Shown here in pieces: positions 16,177-24,257 of a stretch of DNA of 64,000 nucleotides. The notes under the pieces are model-generated. The model had not been told where the DNA came from. It did not search any database and saw only the letters and a list, made by a program, of their open reading frames with translations. The translations under genes and the position numbers were made by a program. The stretch comes from Clostridiales bacterium CCNA10 (lineage in GTDB: Bacteria; Bacillota; Clostridia; Oscillospirales; Oscillospiraceae). Positions within the stretch are counted from its first letter, which is position 1, and every line of letters begins with the position of its first letter. The stretch covers positions 2,108,001 through 2,172,000 of the forward strand of contig AP018533.1 of assembly GCA_003573975.1 (NCBI GenBank), read 5' to 3'.

Positions 16177-17452
16177 CGCAAATTGCAAGTGCAAGTTGGA
16201 CACCTGCACGGTAGAACTTAGTGAATCAGAGCGACGGTCAGGATGGAAGCCGCTGGCTTCCGTCCTGGGCGATGCTGCCGCAGCCTTCGGCTGCGTAAAC
16301 AGAGTCGAGGAACTCGTCAAACAGTTCCTCCGGGGTGCGGTAGCCAAGCTTCTTGCGAGGCCGTCCGTTCAATTCATCAGCTGCAGCCAAGATATACTCA
16401 GCAGAGAAAGCCTCAATGGACACGCCCTTCGGAACAAAGGTTCGAAACAGCCCGTTGTGGCGTTCGTTTTGGGGACGTTCCCATGAGGTGTAGGGATGCG
16501 CAAAGTAGACTGCACAGCCCCAGTTCTCGACCTGACTGAACGCAGAGAACTCCGAGCCGTTGTCCACGGTAATGGTCTTGAAGACCTGTGAGAACTTGTC
16601 TCCGAATTCTCCCCTGAGTGACTGCATGGCGTTCAGAACGGAGTCTGCATCCTTGCCGGGAATCCGGATGGCAATATAGTTCTCCGTTTTCTTCTCCAAC
16701 AGGGAAAGGACAACAGCCTCTTTACCGCCCCTCTTGCCGACCACGGTGTCACCTTCCCAATGACCTTCCTCGATGCGCAGAGCTGCGATCTCAGGCCTCT
16801 GAGAAATGTCTGTGCCGAAGCTCTTCTTGTGTTCACGGGGCTTGGAGTCCTTGTGCTGCTTGCGTTTCATGGTTTCGGGCAGTTCTGTCACAGACAAGTC
16901 AAGGCTGCCTGCCCAGACCTCATTGTAAAGCGTGTGGGTGCAGACCATCTCCTCTGCTGAAAACAGCCTGTGCAGACGAGCATAGCCGACGCAGGCATCC
17001 AAAGACCACTTGTGTTCTTTGACCTGTTCAATTATCCAGCGAATGAAGCGAGTGCAGTGACAGATTCGGTGTGGTTTCCGAGAACGCTTTCTGTTCGCCT
17101 TGTAGACCGCTTCTCCACGCCTTGCCGAGTATCCGGGTTTCCTGCCCTTGCTGCTCTTTCGGGGCGGTGTGCCGCGCTTTAGCTCGTTCCCAACGGTGGT
17201 TGGTGAACATCCGATTGCTCTGGCAATGGCTCTGTTCGTGTAGCCGGCGTTCTTGAGATGCTGGATTGCGCCTCGTTCCTCTCGCTGTAAGTGCTGTCCC
17301 TTCTTGCGTTCTACCGATTCTGTGATATAATCTTGGCAGTCCATAGTGATTGCCCTCCCTTGGAAGAAGTTGTGTGCAAACTTCATTCTACCATGTGGGG
17401 AAAATCACTATGGATTTTTTCTTAGGTGTCCAACTTCATTTTACAATCGACC
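16177..17452 (-). mobile_element. IS30-family insertion sequence, complete
   Basis: About 1276 bases between two 13-bp direct repeats. Imperfect inverted ends share the inner block AAGTTGGACACCT: left end about 16177-16205, right end about 17424-17452. The single gene inside encodes an IS30-type DDE transposase that looks intact. The element interrupts a cargo gene of the ICE relic. The exact ends are inferred from the direct repeats, since the outermost bases of the inverted repeats match poorly. Confidence 0.85.
16238..17344 (-). CDS. IS30-family transposase
   Basis: This 368-residue DDE transposase has an N-terminal helix-turn-helix (QHLKNAGYTNRAIARAIGCS) and the three catalytic blocks: HWEGDTVVG with the first Asp, ITVDNGSEF with the second, and PQNERHNGLFRTFVPKG with the Glu. 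The start at MDCQDYITESV follows GGAGGGCAATCACT; an upstream in-frame start lies at the very edge of the element. No frameshift or stop is seen, so the element may be active. It inserted into the opposite-strand cargo of the relic. Confidence 0.9.
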   Translation of the reverse strand: MDCQDYITESVERKKGQHLQREERGAIQHLKNAGYTNRAIARAIGCSPTTVGNELKRGTPPRKSSKGRKPGYSARRGEAVYKANRKRSRKPHRICHCTRFIRWIIEQVKEHKWSLDACVGYARLHRLFSAEEMVCTHTLYNEVWAGSLDLSVTELPETMKRKQHKDSKPREHKKSFGTDISQRPEIAALRIEEGHWEGDTVVGKRGGKEAVVLSLLEKKTENYIAIRIPGKDADSVLNAMQSLRGEFGDKFSQVFKTITVDNGSEFSAFSQVENWGCAVYFAHPYTSWERPQNERHNGLFRTFVPKGVSIEAFSAEYILAAADELNGRPRKKLGYRTPEELFDEFLDSVYAAEGCGSIAQDGSQRLPS

Positions 17453-18561
17453 GCTTTATAAAATTTAGGGTTACTTTTCCATTCCTGCTGAGTTAGAAAC
17501 AGTGCTGGCATCCCAACAACTGTATCCTTACGATACTTTCGATAACGTAATAGCGTGTCATCACCGCAAACCTCGTTCGCAACATATCGACCAATGTATT
17601 CGTACTCACTCCCTTCTTTCTTAACTAATATGGTATCAATGGTGCAATTTTTACTGTAAATTGTTCCATCCTCGCATCTATTCAGAAGAAGAACACTAAT
17701 TTCTTCTGGCATAGTAGAAATATCATTAGCGGTTTCAATATAAACAACAGCATAATCGTCACTTGCTGCACTGTTTAGTTTTTGTTGCCAGCCCTTTAGT
17801 TTGTTGTATCGATCATTTAGATAGGTTTTCTTTGGATATTCTTTTGATAACTCTACCATGAAACTATCAAACGACTGTTGAGCAAAATCAAATATTTGGT
17901 TCAAATAATCGCTAATATTTTTCTTATCATGCTGTACATCTTTGCGGAAAAAGGGGTTAATATCGGAAGAATGATTCTCTCCAAGAAAATCCATTGATAC
18001 CTTCAAATAGACATCACAAGTATGCTTTGTCCGGTTGTTAAACGCGTCGATATATTGGAAAGCAGGATTAGAGTCAATCCCATTGTACCATGCCGATATA
18101 TCAGGAAAATCTTGGCTATATGTTGCCTGGTTAAAGGTTTTAAGCATTGCTGGAAAATCCACGCTATCAGGCTTTTTGGCTTTTGAACCCAGCAAAGAAA
18201 CGTTGGCAATTTGCGAAATGCTATCAAATACATTTCTGGAATATTGAAAAAAATCTTTTGTTAACTTATTTAGTAGGAAAGCCGTTGGTACATCTTCTTC
18301 TGCAATAGATGTAACATAGTCAGGTAGAGATTCCGTTGTAATTGATACTTTTTTTACTTTTCCCTCTTGTGTTGTCAAATCATTCCACAATTTTTCTTTC
18401 CATTCCTCATGCTCGCTTTGCATGGAAGTAAGCAATCGGAGGATGGTTTCTTTACAATACCTTGCGGTTGAAAGCGTAGTTACGGTGTTGATTACAAACT
18501 GCCACGCTTCATAAATGCCATTATCATATAATTCGTTTTCAAGGGTTTGATCTATAACCAT
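17422..18561 (-). pseudogene. Cargo gene of relic ICE, HEPN-like, interrupted by IS30
   Basis: This AT-rich minus-strand gene sits between mobC and the CD1845 gene of a plus-strand relic. The remaining 370 native residues are followed by nine foreign residues read from the IS end. The first half is helical, with SISQIANVSLLG and AFNNRTKHTCDVYLKVS; the NRTKH stretch recalls RNA-targeting HEPN proteins, but this is weak. The second half is strand-rich (YAVVYIETANDIS, EYEYIGRYVANE). Start follows GAGGTGAGTTT. A defence role is a guess from location and from the cargo at the same site in the intact ICE. Confidence 0.65.
17453..17465. repeat. Right target-site duplication of IS30 element
   Basis: Exact second copy of the 13-bp repeat found at 16164-16176, lying inside the cargo reading frame. 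Confidence 0.8.
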
Positions 18562-18711
18562 AAACTCACCTCGTTTTTTGTATATTATATCACATTGCGG
18601 CTACTTTTCCTATTGATTTCAAGACAAGATTTACTATTTATTCGCAACATTTATGTCCCCGAGCAGGCATGATAAAATAGAGGTAGAAAGGATAGATAGG
18701 AGGTTTTGAAG

Positions 18712-19002
18712 ATGAAGATACTGCTGAAAATATTGGTCGCTCCCTTTGCGTTGGCGCTGTCCCTTCTGGCGGCTCTGCTGGTGTTCCTGTTTGATATTTG
18801 TGCCGTCCTGCTGACGATTGCCTCTGTGATCCTGGTGGTGCTGGGTGTCGCTCTCTTTTTCACGCCGACGCCCATAGGCGGGATTGTATTTCTGTTTCTT
18901 GCCTTCCTTCTTTCGCCGTATGGACTGCAAGCGGCGGCGGGCTCCCTTCTCTGGGCGCTGGACGGAGGCAAATCCGCTCTGTATCGGTTCCTGGCAAGTT
19001 AA
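18712..19002 (+). CDS. CD1845-family membrane protein (relic ICE)
   Basis: This 96-residue protein has two long hydrophobic segments with a short turn (PTPIGGIVFLFLAFLLSPYG), and is homologous to the protein at 52853-53140. The CD1845 family is conserved in conjugative elements between mobC and the relaxase gene; its role is unknown and it is probably membrane-embedded. The ATG at 18712 is preferred to a TTG two codons earlier because AGGAGG lies eight bases upstream. Confidence 0.75.
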   Translation: MKILLKILVAPFALALSLLAALLVFLFDICAVLLTIASVILVVLGVALFFTPTPIGGIVFLFLAFLLSPYGLQAAAGSLLWALDGGKSALYRFLAS

Positions 19003-19005
19003 GCA

Positions 19006-19030
19006 GCCTCGGGCCATACTGGCCCGAAGT
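19006..19030. repeat. 25-bp palindrome, relic type, copy 1
   Basis: Inverted repeat GCCTCGGGCCA-TAC-TGGCCCGAAGT directly after the CD1845 stop. It has the layout of the palindromes in the intact ICE but the core GGGCCA/TGGCCC. The intact ICE has a palindrome at the matching site (52829-52853). Confidence 0.75.
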
Positions 19031-19081
19031 CGGGGCGGTCTGAATGGGCCGCCCCTTTCTCATGGAAAGGAGGGATGATTT

Positions 19082-19180
19082 CTGGCTACCACAACTTTGT
19101 TACAGCGCCATGCGGGCGAAGGCGAAACGATTGCTGAGGCTACTCTGCCGCACGACGGCAAAAGAAAAAAGCCGTCGTAA
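19082..19180 (+). pseudogene. Relaxase N-terminal scrap
   Basis: A 32-codon frame reads ATTTLLQRHAGEGETIAEAT and stops soon after. It aligns in pattern (ATT, H, GETxA) with the start of the relaxase at 51348-52778 (ATTYFKKHKISKGETVAQS) and sits at the same place, just after the CD1845 gene and palindrome. The rest of the relaxase is deleted. An ATG with a good ribosome site at 19074 is in another frame. Confidence 0.4.
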
Positions 19181-19199
19181 AGCAGATACATTTTCATGC

Positions 19200-19590
19200 G
19201 CCTATGAAGCGGCGGCTTTGATTTTCAGAGCCGCCGTTTCTTTTCGTCTATCCTAAACCAACGACGACCTAACACCGTGTAAATCCACGGCGGCATATAG
19301 GAGGATTTCCGCTGTGTCTATTTTTGTCTTTTTTCACAGTACCCATGACCTGCACCAGCTAAAAAAAGCGTAGCTCCCCCTCTGGGACAGTCTGGTTATA
19401 GATGTGAAATCAGACAATACATAAATGAATATGTCATTTCATGCGTCCGTGTGGCTTCATGCCGCCCGGGCGCTTTTGTGTTCTTATGGGGCTGCTTCGG
19501 GTCATGTTGGCCCGAAGTCATTCCCCGGTGCCGCTCCCCGCCGCCTTCGTTTCGGTCACTCGTCAACCAACAACCGAAACGGAGGTCAAT
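19200..19590 (+). ncRNA. Conserved structured leader of the sigma-like gene (relic copy)
   Basis: This 390-base non-coding stretch matches 48228-48640 (minus strand) in block order: a GCGGCGGCT hairpin with T-rich tail (19207-19243), a block with ACGGCGGCATATAGGAGG and CGCTGTGTC (about 19287-19320), a block with ACATAAATGAATATGTCATT near 19419-19441, the palindrome at 19494-19518, and a 13-bp stem (19544-19556 with 19573-19585) whose 3' arm covers the GGAGG ribosome site. The primary sequence differs from the other copy while pairing is kept. Whether it acts as an RNA element or as DNA sites is open. Confidence 0.5.
19494..19518. repeat. 25-bp palindrome, relic type, copy 2
   Basis: GCTTCGGGTCA-TGT-TGGCCCGAAGT in the leader of the sigma-like gene. 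The intact ICE has its own palindrome at the matching site (48316-48340). Confidence 0.7.
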
Positions 19591-19692
19591 ATGGCTATTA
19601 TCAATTTGCGGGACTATTACCCATTCTATACATCAGATTACTTCATGGAAGTATCGGAAGAAGTTGCAGAAATGTTCAAAGAGTTTGATCGT
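19591..19692 (+). pseudogene. Sigma-like factor, N-terminal 34 codons
   Basis: The frame starts MAIINLRDYYPFYTSDYFME and runs to KEFDR, matching the start of the sigma-like protein at 47805-48227 (INLKDFYPWYTHDEYIEVSEEVAD). After codon 34 the sequence changes, still in frame, into a serine recombinase. The leader and ribosome site are those of the sigma-like gene. Confidence 0.75.
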
Positions 19693-20842
19693 ATCTGCAT
19701 TGTATTCGCCCAGCTTGAACGTGAGACAATTCAGAAGCGTGTCACAGACGCCTACTATTCACGGTGCCTGAAAGGCTTTCACATGAGCGGACAGGCACCA
19801 TACGGTTATCAGTTAGAGCCTACTGTGGTAGAGGGTATCCGCACAAAGAAAATGGTTGCCGACCCCGTAGCCGCCGACCATGTTCGGCTGATGTTTGAAA
19901 TGTACGCTGAACCGGAAACCTCCTTCGGAGATATTACCCGATACTTCGAGGAACAAGGTATCAAGATTTACGAGAAGTCAATGGTTCGGAGTTTTCTTTC
20001 CCAGCTTTTAAGAAACCCCGTTTACGCACAGGCCGATTTGGAGTTGTACGAATTTTTTAAGAGCCAGGGCGCAGCGATTGTCAATGACGCTTCCGACTTT
20101 GCCGGAACAAACGGCTGCTATCTCTAATCAGGGGCGGGATGTGAAGGAGGACAAGGACAGGTGCTTAAAAGACCAGATACTTGTTATTGCTCCCCACGAA
20201 GCACTCATTTCCTCTGACACATGGCTGAAATGCCGGAAAAAACTTATGGCAAATACCACCTTCCAGCAGGGACGGAAACCGAAAAATACTTGGCTGGCCG
20301 GAAAAATCAAATGCGGTCATTGTGGGTATGCTCTGAAAGCCACCCATGTACCAAACAGCACCGGATATTTCCGCTGTACCAAACGGATGGAAAACAAAGG
20401 CTGTCCGGGCTGCGGGAAAATCCGCAAAGAAGAATTTGAGCACTTCATTTTCTCGGCCATGCAGGAAAAGTTCAAAGATTTTCAGATACTCCACGGCAGA
20501 GAGGAAAAAGTCAATCCGAAACTGACTGCCTATCAAGTGGAACTGGCACAGGTGGAGGCAGAAATTGAAAAGCTGCTGGACACGCTGACCGGAGCCAATG
20601 CGACTTTGCTTGCCTACGCCAACAAAAAAATTGAAGAACTGGACACCAGACGCCAGACCATTTCAAAGGCAATCGCCGAATTGAGCGTTGAAACCATATC
20701 TCCCCAGCAGATAAAGAAGTTATCCTATTATCTCGACAACTGGGACAGCATAGATTTTGACGACAAAAGAAAAGCCGCCGATGGTTTGATCTCTACGATC
20801 AAGGCCACCAGCGACCGTGTTCAGATAGAGTGGAAAATCTGA
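19693..20842 (+). pseudogene. Large serine recombinase, N-truncated and frameshifted
   Basis: The segment fused to the sigma stump lacks the catalytic Ser region but keeps the end of the resolvase domain and the recombinase domain (FAQLERETIQKRVTDAYYSR, QAPYGYQLE). The frame ends at 20127. Removing one A from CTCTAATCAGG at about 20126 restores it into GRDVKEDKDRCLKDQILVI, the zinc ribbon (CGHCGYALKA, CPGCGKIRKEEFE) and a coiled-coil tail (LAQVEAEIEKLLDTL), ending at 20842. It was the integrase of the relic element and is now inactive. Confidence 0.85.
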
Positions 20843-20873
20843 CATTTCCGCTCTATCGCCCCTCATTTCTATT

Positions 20874-21116
20874 TTATCTTGTTTGTACCCCTTGTACACC
20901 GATGTTTGCCTGATGCAAGGCAGATCCCATACTGGAATTTTTAATATCCTCTTGCTGGTATAGAACGGATGCTGCCTCTGTGATCCGGCATAGAGGCCGT
21001 TCCTCCCATTCGACCGAAAGCATTTGCTCCAGGTTGTTTTGAGTGGTAAAGCCATTACGCTGTAGACAGAGGGATAGTTCTCGAAAATAGTGGCTGCGCT
21101 TTTCAAAAGTATCCAT
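20874..21116 (-). CDS. Short ICE-type protein or fragment, 80 aa
   Basis: This minus-strand frame starts MDTFEKRSHYFRELSLCLQR after GGGGAGATG and includes EWEERPLCRITEAASVLYQQ. The first 50 residues resemble the N-terminal module of larger ICE proteins that begin with the same MDTFEKR pattern. It ends after 80 residues just past the recombinase pseudogene, so it is probably a truncated leftover of another mobile-element gene. A terminator precedes it on the same strand, so its transcription is uncertain. Confidence 0.5.
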   Translation of the reverse strand: MDTFEKRSHYFRELSLCLQRNGFTTQNNLEQMLSVEWEERPLCRITEAASVLYQQEDIKNSSMGSALHQANIGVQGVQTR

Positions 21117-21144
21117 GTTAAAATCATCTCCCCAAAAGATAAAA

Positions 21145-21174
21145 GCCGGGACCTCTTTTGAGGCCCCGGCAAAA
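21145..21174. terminator. Hairpin with A/T flanks, probable terminator
   Basis: GCCGGGACCTC and GAGGCCCCGGC pair with a TTTT loop and are flanked by AAAA on both sides. Confidence 0.6.
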
Positions 21175-21176
21175 AG

Positions 21177-21225
21177 AAAGAGCGGCGAATATTTTCCAAC
21201 AGGAAATATCGCCGCTCTTTTTCTG
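21177..21225 (+). terminator. Strong hairpin terminator
   Basis: AGAGCGGCGAATATTTTCC pairs with GGAAATATCGCCGCTCT around an AACA loop and is followed by TTTTTCT. Read on the plus strand it would end transcription leaving the relic. Confidence 0.75.
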
Positions 21226-21301
21226 TCCTCTATATCATTTAATACCTGCGGGTTTTACTCCCGTCTGAGTGAATAGCGCGAGGTCAAATATCGATAAAGT
21301 A

Positions 21302-21329
21302 AGGCCCGTAGATCTACTGATCTACGGGC
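21302..21329. other. Perfect hairpin between relic and tRNA-Gly
   Basis: GGCCCGTAGATC and GATCTACGGGCC form a 12-bp stem with a four-base loop. There is no T tract beside it on either strand, so it is not an obvious terminator. The rest of 21226-21387 shows nothing else I can name. Confidence 0.5.
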
Positions 21330-21387
21330 CTCGGAAGCCTTGAAAACACTGGGCTTTTACCCCCAATATCTTTTTAGCCTCCCTTTT

Positions 21388-21463
21388 TGGAGCGAGTGAC
21401 GAGGCTCGAACTCGCTACCTCCACCTTGGCAAGGTGGCGCTCTACCAGATGAGCTACACTCGC
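21388..21463 (-). tRNA. tRNA-Gly (anticodon GCC)
   Basis: The minus strand folds as a 76-base tRNA: acceptor GCGAGTG with CACTCGC, anticodon stem CACCT/AGGTG with loop TTGCCAA, T arm GTTCGAGCC, and encoded CCA. It lies downstream of a strong promoter. Confidence 0.93.
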
Positions 21464-21476
21464 AACAGCAGGGTTT

Positions 21477-21505
21477 ATATTAGCAGATTTTCTCCCCGCT
21501 GTCAA
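21477..21505 (-). promoter_or_regulatory. Promoter of tRNA-Gly
   Basis: On the minus strand TTGACA (21500-21505) and TAATAT (21477-21482) are separated by 17 bases, ending 13 bases before the tRNA. Confidence 0.8.
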
Positions 21506-21559
21506 TACTTTTTTTATTTTTTCGCTTCCACAGTCTCACGGCCTGTGGGTGGACCGGGA

Positions 21560-22627
21560 TCAGGCCGCCTCTCCGCACTGGGGGACCAGATCGCTCCGCC
21601 AGGAATACCCCGCCCCGGTCAGCTCCCCGTCCGTCCAGAAGCGGAGGTCCCCCTCCTGGGTCAGGTCCACATGACGCCAGCCGCCGTCCGTCTCCACCAC
21701 GTTCCACTGGTGGGCCGTTCCGTTCAGCTGCCCGTCCACCACCACGCAGTTCAGCTCCGCCTGGGCACACAGCAGGGCAAAGGACAGGGCCAGCCCCTGG
21801 CTGTCCGCCCCGCTCCCCAGCAGCGCGTCATAGGCGGTGGAGCCTCCCGCCGGGTCGTATGCTCCGGCCAGTCCGGCCAGACACGCCAGACGCTCCCGGA
21901 CAGAAGTGCCGGCACACTCCTCCGCCAGGCGCTCCGCCTCCCGCCGGAGGGAGTTGCGCTGGCTCTCCAGGGTCTCCCGGGACTTGGGATAGGTCAGCAG
22001 GATCTCCACGATCCTGCGCGGCCCGCTCTCCGGATACATGGCAATCTCCGCCTCCGGCATTCCCAGGGCGGAGGCCGGGTCGGAGAGGTAGGCCTCCCGC
22101 ACCAGCTGCCGGAGATAGGCCTCGTCCTCCTCAAAATAGCTGATGCGCAGCACCACCTCCGGGGAGAAGGCGGCCAGGGCCTCGCTCAGCTCACTGCGGA
22201 TGGCCGAGGCTCCCGTGGCGTCTGTGATGGCAGCCACCTGCTCCCGGCTGCGGCGGTAGGTGATGTGTACGTCCGCTTCATAGCTGCCCACGATGGGAGC
22301 CACATTATATTTGATGTACTCCACCGCATACGCCCCCAGAGGATCCTCCTGGACCACCTCCAGGCAGGCCTCGTCCAGCAGGGCCCGCACGTCCGGTTCC
22401 TCCCCGTCAAAGCGGATGGAGCCGCTCTCCGCCCCCCGGTTGATGAAGTAGATCAAGCCGTTGACCACATCCTGATAGCTCTCCGCCCGCAGGGTGTTGG
22501 CATCCCCCTCGGACACCAGAGTTGCGCTGTGAGGCTCGACAGAGCCGTACTCCCGGGTCAGCATCGAAGCGCAGCCGGTCAGCAGCAGGGACGCCGCCAG
22601 CACTCCGGAGAGGATCGTTCCCTTCAT
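21560..22627 (-). CDS. Transglutaminase-like lipoprotein with Cys-to-Ser change
   Basis: The 355-residue product has a lipoprotein signal (LLLTGC, lipid Cys at residue 19). The middle is strand/helix alternation with no family I know. The last 90 residues fit a transglutaminase-like core: TAYDALLGSG, SQGLALSFALLCAQAEL, TAHQWNVVE and WRHVDLTQE supply the nucleophile, His and Asp positions. The nucleophile position is Ser rather than Cys, so the domain is probably non-enzymatic, perhaps a cell-wall binder. It is anchored outside the membrane. The gene follows the LUD gene by 19 bases. Confidence 0.75.
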   Translation of the reverse strand: MKGTILSGVLAASLLLTGCASMLTREYGSVEPHSATLVSEGDANTLRAESYQDVVNGLIYFINRGAESGSIRFDGEEPDVRALLDEACLEVVQEDPLGAYAVEYIKYNVAPIVGSYEADVHITYRRSREQVAAITDATGASAIRSELSEALAAFSPEVVLRISYFEEDEAYLRQLVREAYLSDPASALGMPEAEIAMYPESGPRRIVEILLTYPKSRETLESQRNSLRREAERLAEECAGTSVRERLACLAGLAGAYDPAGGSTAYDALLGSGADSQGLALSFALLCAQAELNCVVVDGQLNGTAHQWNVVETDGGWRHVDLTQEGDLRFWTDGELTGAGYSWRSDLVPQCGEAA

Positions 22628-22646
22628 GCGTCTCCTCCCAGTGCGG

Positions 22647-23237
22647 TCACATTCCCAGCTCCTCGCCGATGAGGACCACCTCCATGGTCTCCACCGGCGT
22701 GGGCCGGCCCCAGATCACCGACAGGCCCCGGCAGATCCGCTCCGGGCTCTTGCAGTCATAACAGCGGTCGGCCTTGACCGCGCAGGGGGTCTTTCTCCCC
22801 AGGCGCTGGGCGTTCTTTGGAGCGGCCACGTTCCGCGCCCGCCACAGGGCCCGGTCATAATCCGGCTCGATCTTGTTGACCCCGACCACAAGGTACACCC
22901 TCTTGTGGCCGTACACCGAGGAGGCGATCCGGTTGCAGGTCCCATCGATGTTGACCAGCTCCCCGGTCTCTGCCACGCCGTTGGCGGAGGTCAGATAGAC
23001 CTCAGTTCCGGCCGCATCCTCCAGGCCGCCTCCCTCCCAGTGCCACACCACCCGGTTGTGGGCAGACAGACGGGGATAGAGCCCCATGGCTTTGACGGTC
23101 ATAGAGCCGCCGATCCCCACCGTGGTCCCATCGATCTGCCGGTCCAGGTAATCCGCCGCCGCCTGTGCGGTGGCAAAATAGCTGCTCCGGATGCCGCGGT
23201 CCTCCAAATTTTTTCTCAGCCTCTCAATGTCTGCCAT
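22647..23237 (-). CDS. LUD-domain protein (LutC/YkgG-like)
   Basis: This 196-residue protein has the LUD fold pattern: GTTVGIGGSMTVKAMGLY near 38-55, VYLTSANGVAETGELVNIDG in the middle, VYLVVGVNKI, and a Cys-containing C-terminus (CYDCKSPERICRG). LUD proteins take part in lactate or other hydroxy-acid oxidation, or occur alone with unknown activity. No LutA or LutB subunit is nearby, so this is the single-domain type common in Clostridia. Start supported by GAGGAGCAGGAC upstream. Confidence 0.85.
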   Translation of the reverse strand: MADIERLRKNLEDRGIRSSYFATAQAAADYLDRQIDGTTVGIGGSMTVKAMGLYPRLSAHNRVVWHWEGGGLEDAAGTEVYLTSANGVAETGELVNIDGTCNRIASSVYGHKRVYLVVGVNKIEPDYDRALWRARNVAAPKNAQRLGRKTPCAVKADRCYDCKSPERICRGLSVIWGRPTPVETMEVVLIGEELGM

Positions 23238-23278
23238 GTCCTGCTCCTCTCCGGGCCAGGGGCCCTGTGTTTTCTGTC

Positions 23279-24148
23279 TCAGATCTCGTTTTTCTGATAG
23301 GTCTTAAAGCCGTTTCCGGTCACCTCATGGGCGTTGCAGACGATGATAAACGCGTTGGGGTCCACATCGAAGATCAGTTCCTTCAGGGATACGATCTCCT
23401 TCTGCTTGAAGGCGCACATCAGCACCCGCTTCTTGTCCCCAGAGTATGCGCCCTCGCCCTTCAGGATGGTGACGCCCCGGTCCATCCGCTGCACAATGGC
23501 CTCAGAGATCTCCCGGTCGAAGTTGCTGATGATATAGGCAACCTTGGCCGTGTCCAGCCCATACAGCACCGCGTCCGTGACATAGGCGGAGACCACCTGG
23601 GCAATGATGCCGTACAGGGCGGTGGTGATGTTGCCGAAGGCCACGGCCACCAGCAGGATCACTGCCATATCCACCACCAGCAGCAGCTTGCCCATAGATG
23701 CCCAGGGCAGCTTCAGCTTGACCAGGCGGGCGATCAGATCGGTGCCTCCGGTGGTGGCTCCTTGGGCAAAAATGATGCCCAGGGCCAAACCGATCATGGC
23801 CCCGCCGCAGACCGCCGCCAGCATCTGATCCATGGGCTCATAGTGGATCAGGGCCAGCACGTCCACCGCGGCGGAGGACAGGACCATGGAGTACAGGGAG
23901 CTTACCAGCAGATGTCCGCCGATGTACTTCCAGCCCAGGATAAACAGGGGGATATTCAGCACAAACACAAAGGCGCCGATGGGGATGACGGGGAGATAGG
24001 CGTTGACAACCTGACCCACGCCAGTGATCCCGCCAAAGCCGATGAGGTTGGGGGTATAGAACCAGTCAAAGCCGATGGCGTATAAAATGGAACCCACCGT
24101 GATCCAAAAATAAGAGACTGCTGTCTTTTTTAACATTGCTTGTTTCAT
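23279..24148 (-). CDS. YitT-family membrane protein
   Basis: This 289-residue protein has five or six hydrophobic helices in its first 200 residues (VSYFWITVGSILYAIGF, GFGGITGVGQVVNA, MIGLALGIIFAQGATTGGTDLI) and a soluble C-terminal DUF2179-like domain (VLMCAFKQKEIVSLKELIFDVDPNAFIIV). This layout is the YitT/DUF161 family, of unknown transport or signalling role in Firmicutes. The ATG of MKQAMLKK, nine bases after AAAGG, is preferred over earlier in-frame starts. It is monocistronic with the topoisomerase gene upstream. Confidence 0.88.
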   Translation of the reverse strand: MKQAMLKKTAVSYFWITVGSILYAIGFDWFYTPNLIGFGGITGVGQVVNAYLPVIPIGAFVFVLNIPLFILGWKYIGGHLLVSSLYSMVLSSAAVDVLALIHYEPMDQMLAAVCGGAMIGLALGIIFAQGATTGGTDLIARLVKLKLPWASMGKLLLVVDMAVILLVAVAFGNITTALYGIIAQVVSAYVTDAVLYGLDTAKVAYIISNFDREISEAIVQRMDRGVTILKGEGAYSGDKKRVLMCAFKQKEIVSLKELIFDVDPNAFIIVCNAHEVTGNGFKTYQKNEI

Positions 24149-24257
24149 AGGCATCATCCTTTCCTCTCCTCCCCTGCGGCCAAGCCGCGGGATCTCCACT
24201 CCAACTTATCACAGAGACACAGCTTTCTGTTTTATCACTCCAAGCCCGGACCGGCTG

